Shown piece by piece: positions 62,767-64,000 of a stretch of DNA of 64,000 bases. Position 1 is the stretch's first letter. Each line of letters opens with the position of its first letter. The DNA is taken from positions 1 to 64,000 of the forward strand of contig JAFYNZ010000045.1 in NCBI GenBank assembly GCA_017547845.1. Direction: 5' to 3'. The position numbers and the translations under genes were made by a program. Source of the DNA: Muribaculaceae bacterium (GTDB taxonomy: Bacteria > Bacteroidota > Bacteroidia > Bacteroidales > Muribaculaceae). Below the pieces are notes generated by a model. The model worked only from the letters and a program-made list of their open reading frames with translations. It searched no databases and had not been told where the DNA came from.

Positions 62767-62807
62767 AATCTGCTTTAGTGCTTTGAACGCATTCAAGCAG
62801 ATTTTTT
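62767..62807 (+). terminator. Terminator after the acidic small protein gene
   Basis: AATCTGCTT (62767-62775) pairs with AAGCAGATT (62795-62803), followed by TTTTC to give a run of six T with the stem end. Confidence 0.8.
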
Positions 62808-62997
62808 CATCTAACAATAATTTTTACCCCAAACGACCAAAGCACAATAAAGCCCTAACTATCAACTCATTACAAATTTAAACACAACTCATTCCATACT
62901 GATTTAAAAAAAATTTTTAAATTTCAGAACCTTTTTCAACAATTGTTGTTTTGCAATTATCAAAGATTAATGTTCGCTTAACTAAATCTTCACATCT

Positions 62998-63504
62998 ATG
63001 AGTAGCAAAGAATCTTTCAAAGAAAGACTGTTGGGATTGCAAGGTAACTTGATGAGCTTCGCTTACCAGTTGACCACCAATAAAGAAGAGGCGGAAGACT
63101 TATTGCAAGACACCACGCTCAAAGCATTGACCAATGAAGACAAGTTTGCAGATGACACCAACCTCAAAGGGTGGATTTTCACCATCATGCGCAACATCTT
63201 CATTAACAATTACCGACAGACTGTCAGAAAAGCTACAATTCTGGACCAGACAGATGACCTCTATCATCTGAACATTTCGCAAGAATCCGGACTGATTACG
63301 CCCGACAGCTCATATTCAGTCAAGGAGATTACCCAAGCGATTAATTCATTCAACGATGAATATCGTGTTCCCTTCTCAATGCACATTGCAGGTTACAAGT
63401 ACAGTGAAATTGCACAACACTTAGATTTACCATTAGGCACAGTCAAAAGTAGAATTTTCTTTGCTCGACAACGCCTTCAAATCATCTTGAAGGATTTCCG
63501 TTAA
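62998..63504 (+). CDS. ECF-type RNA polymerase sigma factor
   Basis: 168 residues with region 2 (FAYQLTTNKEEAEDLLQDTT, then LKGWIFTIMRNIFINNYR) and region 4 (FSMHIAGYKYSEIAQHLDLP, then GTVKSRIFFARQRL). No anti-sigma gene follows; the next gene is convergent. Such lone ECF factors of about 168 residues are widespread in Bacteroidales and some act in general stress. A perfect palindrome, CAACAATTGTTG (62937-62948), lies 50 bases before the ATG. Confidence 0.9.
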   Translation: MSSKESFKERLLGLQGNLMSFAYQLTTNKEEAEDLLQDTTLKALTNEDKFADDTNLKGWIFTIMRNIFINNYRQTVRKATILDQTDDLYHLNISQESGLITPDSSYSVKEITQAINSFNDEYRVPFSMHIAGYKYSEIAQHLDLPLGTVKSRIFFARQRLQIILKDFR

Positions 63505-63561
63505 ATGACACAATCATTTGATACAACACATTGACTTTAGTCCCTATCTCTAAATACAATA

Positions 63562-63591
63562 ATACGATGCCCACCACAATGGACATCGTAT
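63562..63591. terminator. Terminator between the sigma factor and DUF4293 genes
   Basis: ATACGATG (63562-63569) and CATCGTAT (63584-63591), followed on the plus strand by CTTATTTTTG. Shared by the two convergent genes. Confidence 0.75.
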
Positions 63592-63620
63592 CTTATTTTT
63601 GTCGCTAATCGTCTGATATA

Positions 63621-64000
63621 TTAACGAATACGGTCGTAACTCTTAAGTTTATTTTCATCTGCACGCATTCTCGCTGCTGCCAATACCTGCCACAATGCAG
63701 CCACTACCATACAGAGACCGCCGGTGACTTTGCACTCCACTGCCTCAGCCATTGAGCATGGCATAATGTAGCAAGTCGCAGCATAAGCCAATGTGAGAAT
63801 TGCACAAAGATATGTTGTCTTGATTTGCTGACGAAGATTCTTGTAAAGGAAAATGATGATGAATGACAAAATCGTTGTGAGTGTACCCAAAATGATAGTC
63901 ACCACTGAATTCAAAGGAGTGATAATCTGAGGAAGCTCACCATTTACAACTGCCACAGGAGTAAACATAGAGACTCCCAATAAAATTCCGGCAAGTAGAA
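63621..64000 (-). CDS. DUF4293 membrane protein, N-terminus cut by window edge
   Basis: The frame is open to the right edge; reading from base 63998 gives LLAGILLGVSMFTPV, the typical DUF4293 first helix, so the true start is outside the window. At least 126 residues are visible, with membrane segments near VVTIILGTLTTILSFIIIFL, TYLCAILTLAYAATCYIM and GGLCMVVAALWQVLAAARM. The C-terminus is charged (DENKLKSYDRIR). Function unknown; found throughout Bacteroidota. Confidence 0.75.
   Translation of the reverse strand, partial: LLAGILLGVSMFTPVAVVNGELPQIITPLNSVVTIILGTLTTILSFIIIFLYKNLRQQIKTTYLCAILTLAYAATCYIMPCSMAEAVECKVTGGLCMVVAALWQVLAAARMRADENKLKSYDRIR

Overview
This window is a stretch of chromosome from a Bacteroidota bacterium, most likely order Bacteroidales. 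The evidence is a MoxR/Bat aerotolerance operon, an L28-L33-DUF4295 cluster, a LptF/G-type permease, DUF4293, a type IX secretion type-B sorting domain, BspA-like leucine-rich repeats, an EF-G2-type elongation factor, and many promoters of the Bacteroidota form TTTG-N19/21-TAnnTTTG. A gut Bacteroidales family such as Muribaculaceae is a guess. Most of the window is ordinary core genome.

Layout. 1-282: start of a 16S rRNA gene running off the left edge, with its promoter. 768-5808 (minus): porin, mutS2, a universal stress protein and a small HTH protein. 5973-15603 (minus): a nine-gene moxR-DUF58-batABCDE operon with two tandem BatD-like genes. 15726-21041 (minus): thiL, uvrA and a type IX-secreted protein. 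21401-23837 (plus): rsfS-ftsH. 23899-27658: an island rich in non-coding DNA, with a small hypothetical gene and an AT-rich pair encoding an orphan Rhs C-terminus with a lipase toxin domain and a membrane-anchored ankyrin protein (probable toxin and immunity). 27659-36469: malic enzyme, thioredoxin, DUF3108, a DcaP-like porin, ftsE, dnaG and dapA. 36675-42074 (plus): S1/P1 nuclease, Nudix, HsdR-N-like nuclease, UvrD helicase and nspC. 42142-47229: an L,D-transpeptidase and a 1237-residue BspA-like surface protein. 47340-54203: nadC, rlmH, hemW, fusA2, DUF456 and tgt. 54220-59726: LptF/G, rpmB-rpmG-DUF4295, DUF2975-XRE and a secreted M13 peptidase. 59947-64000: lon, a very acidic 65-residue protein, an ECF sigma factor and a DUF4293 protein cut by the right edge.

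The points most worth following are: (i) the Rhs-lipase/ankyrin pair with no full-length rhs gene; (ii) a 27-base AT-rich motif containing the palindrome AAAACATGTTTT, found upstream of both the rRNA promoter and fusA2, which may couple ribosome and EF-G2 supply; (iii) the tandem BatD duplication; (iv) a Tgt lacking the usual zinc cysteines; and (v) the repeat-built BspA-like protein. No CRISPR array, insertion sequence or tRNA gene was recognised.
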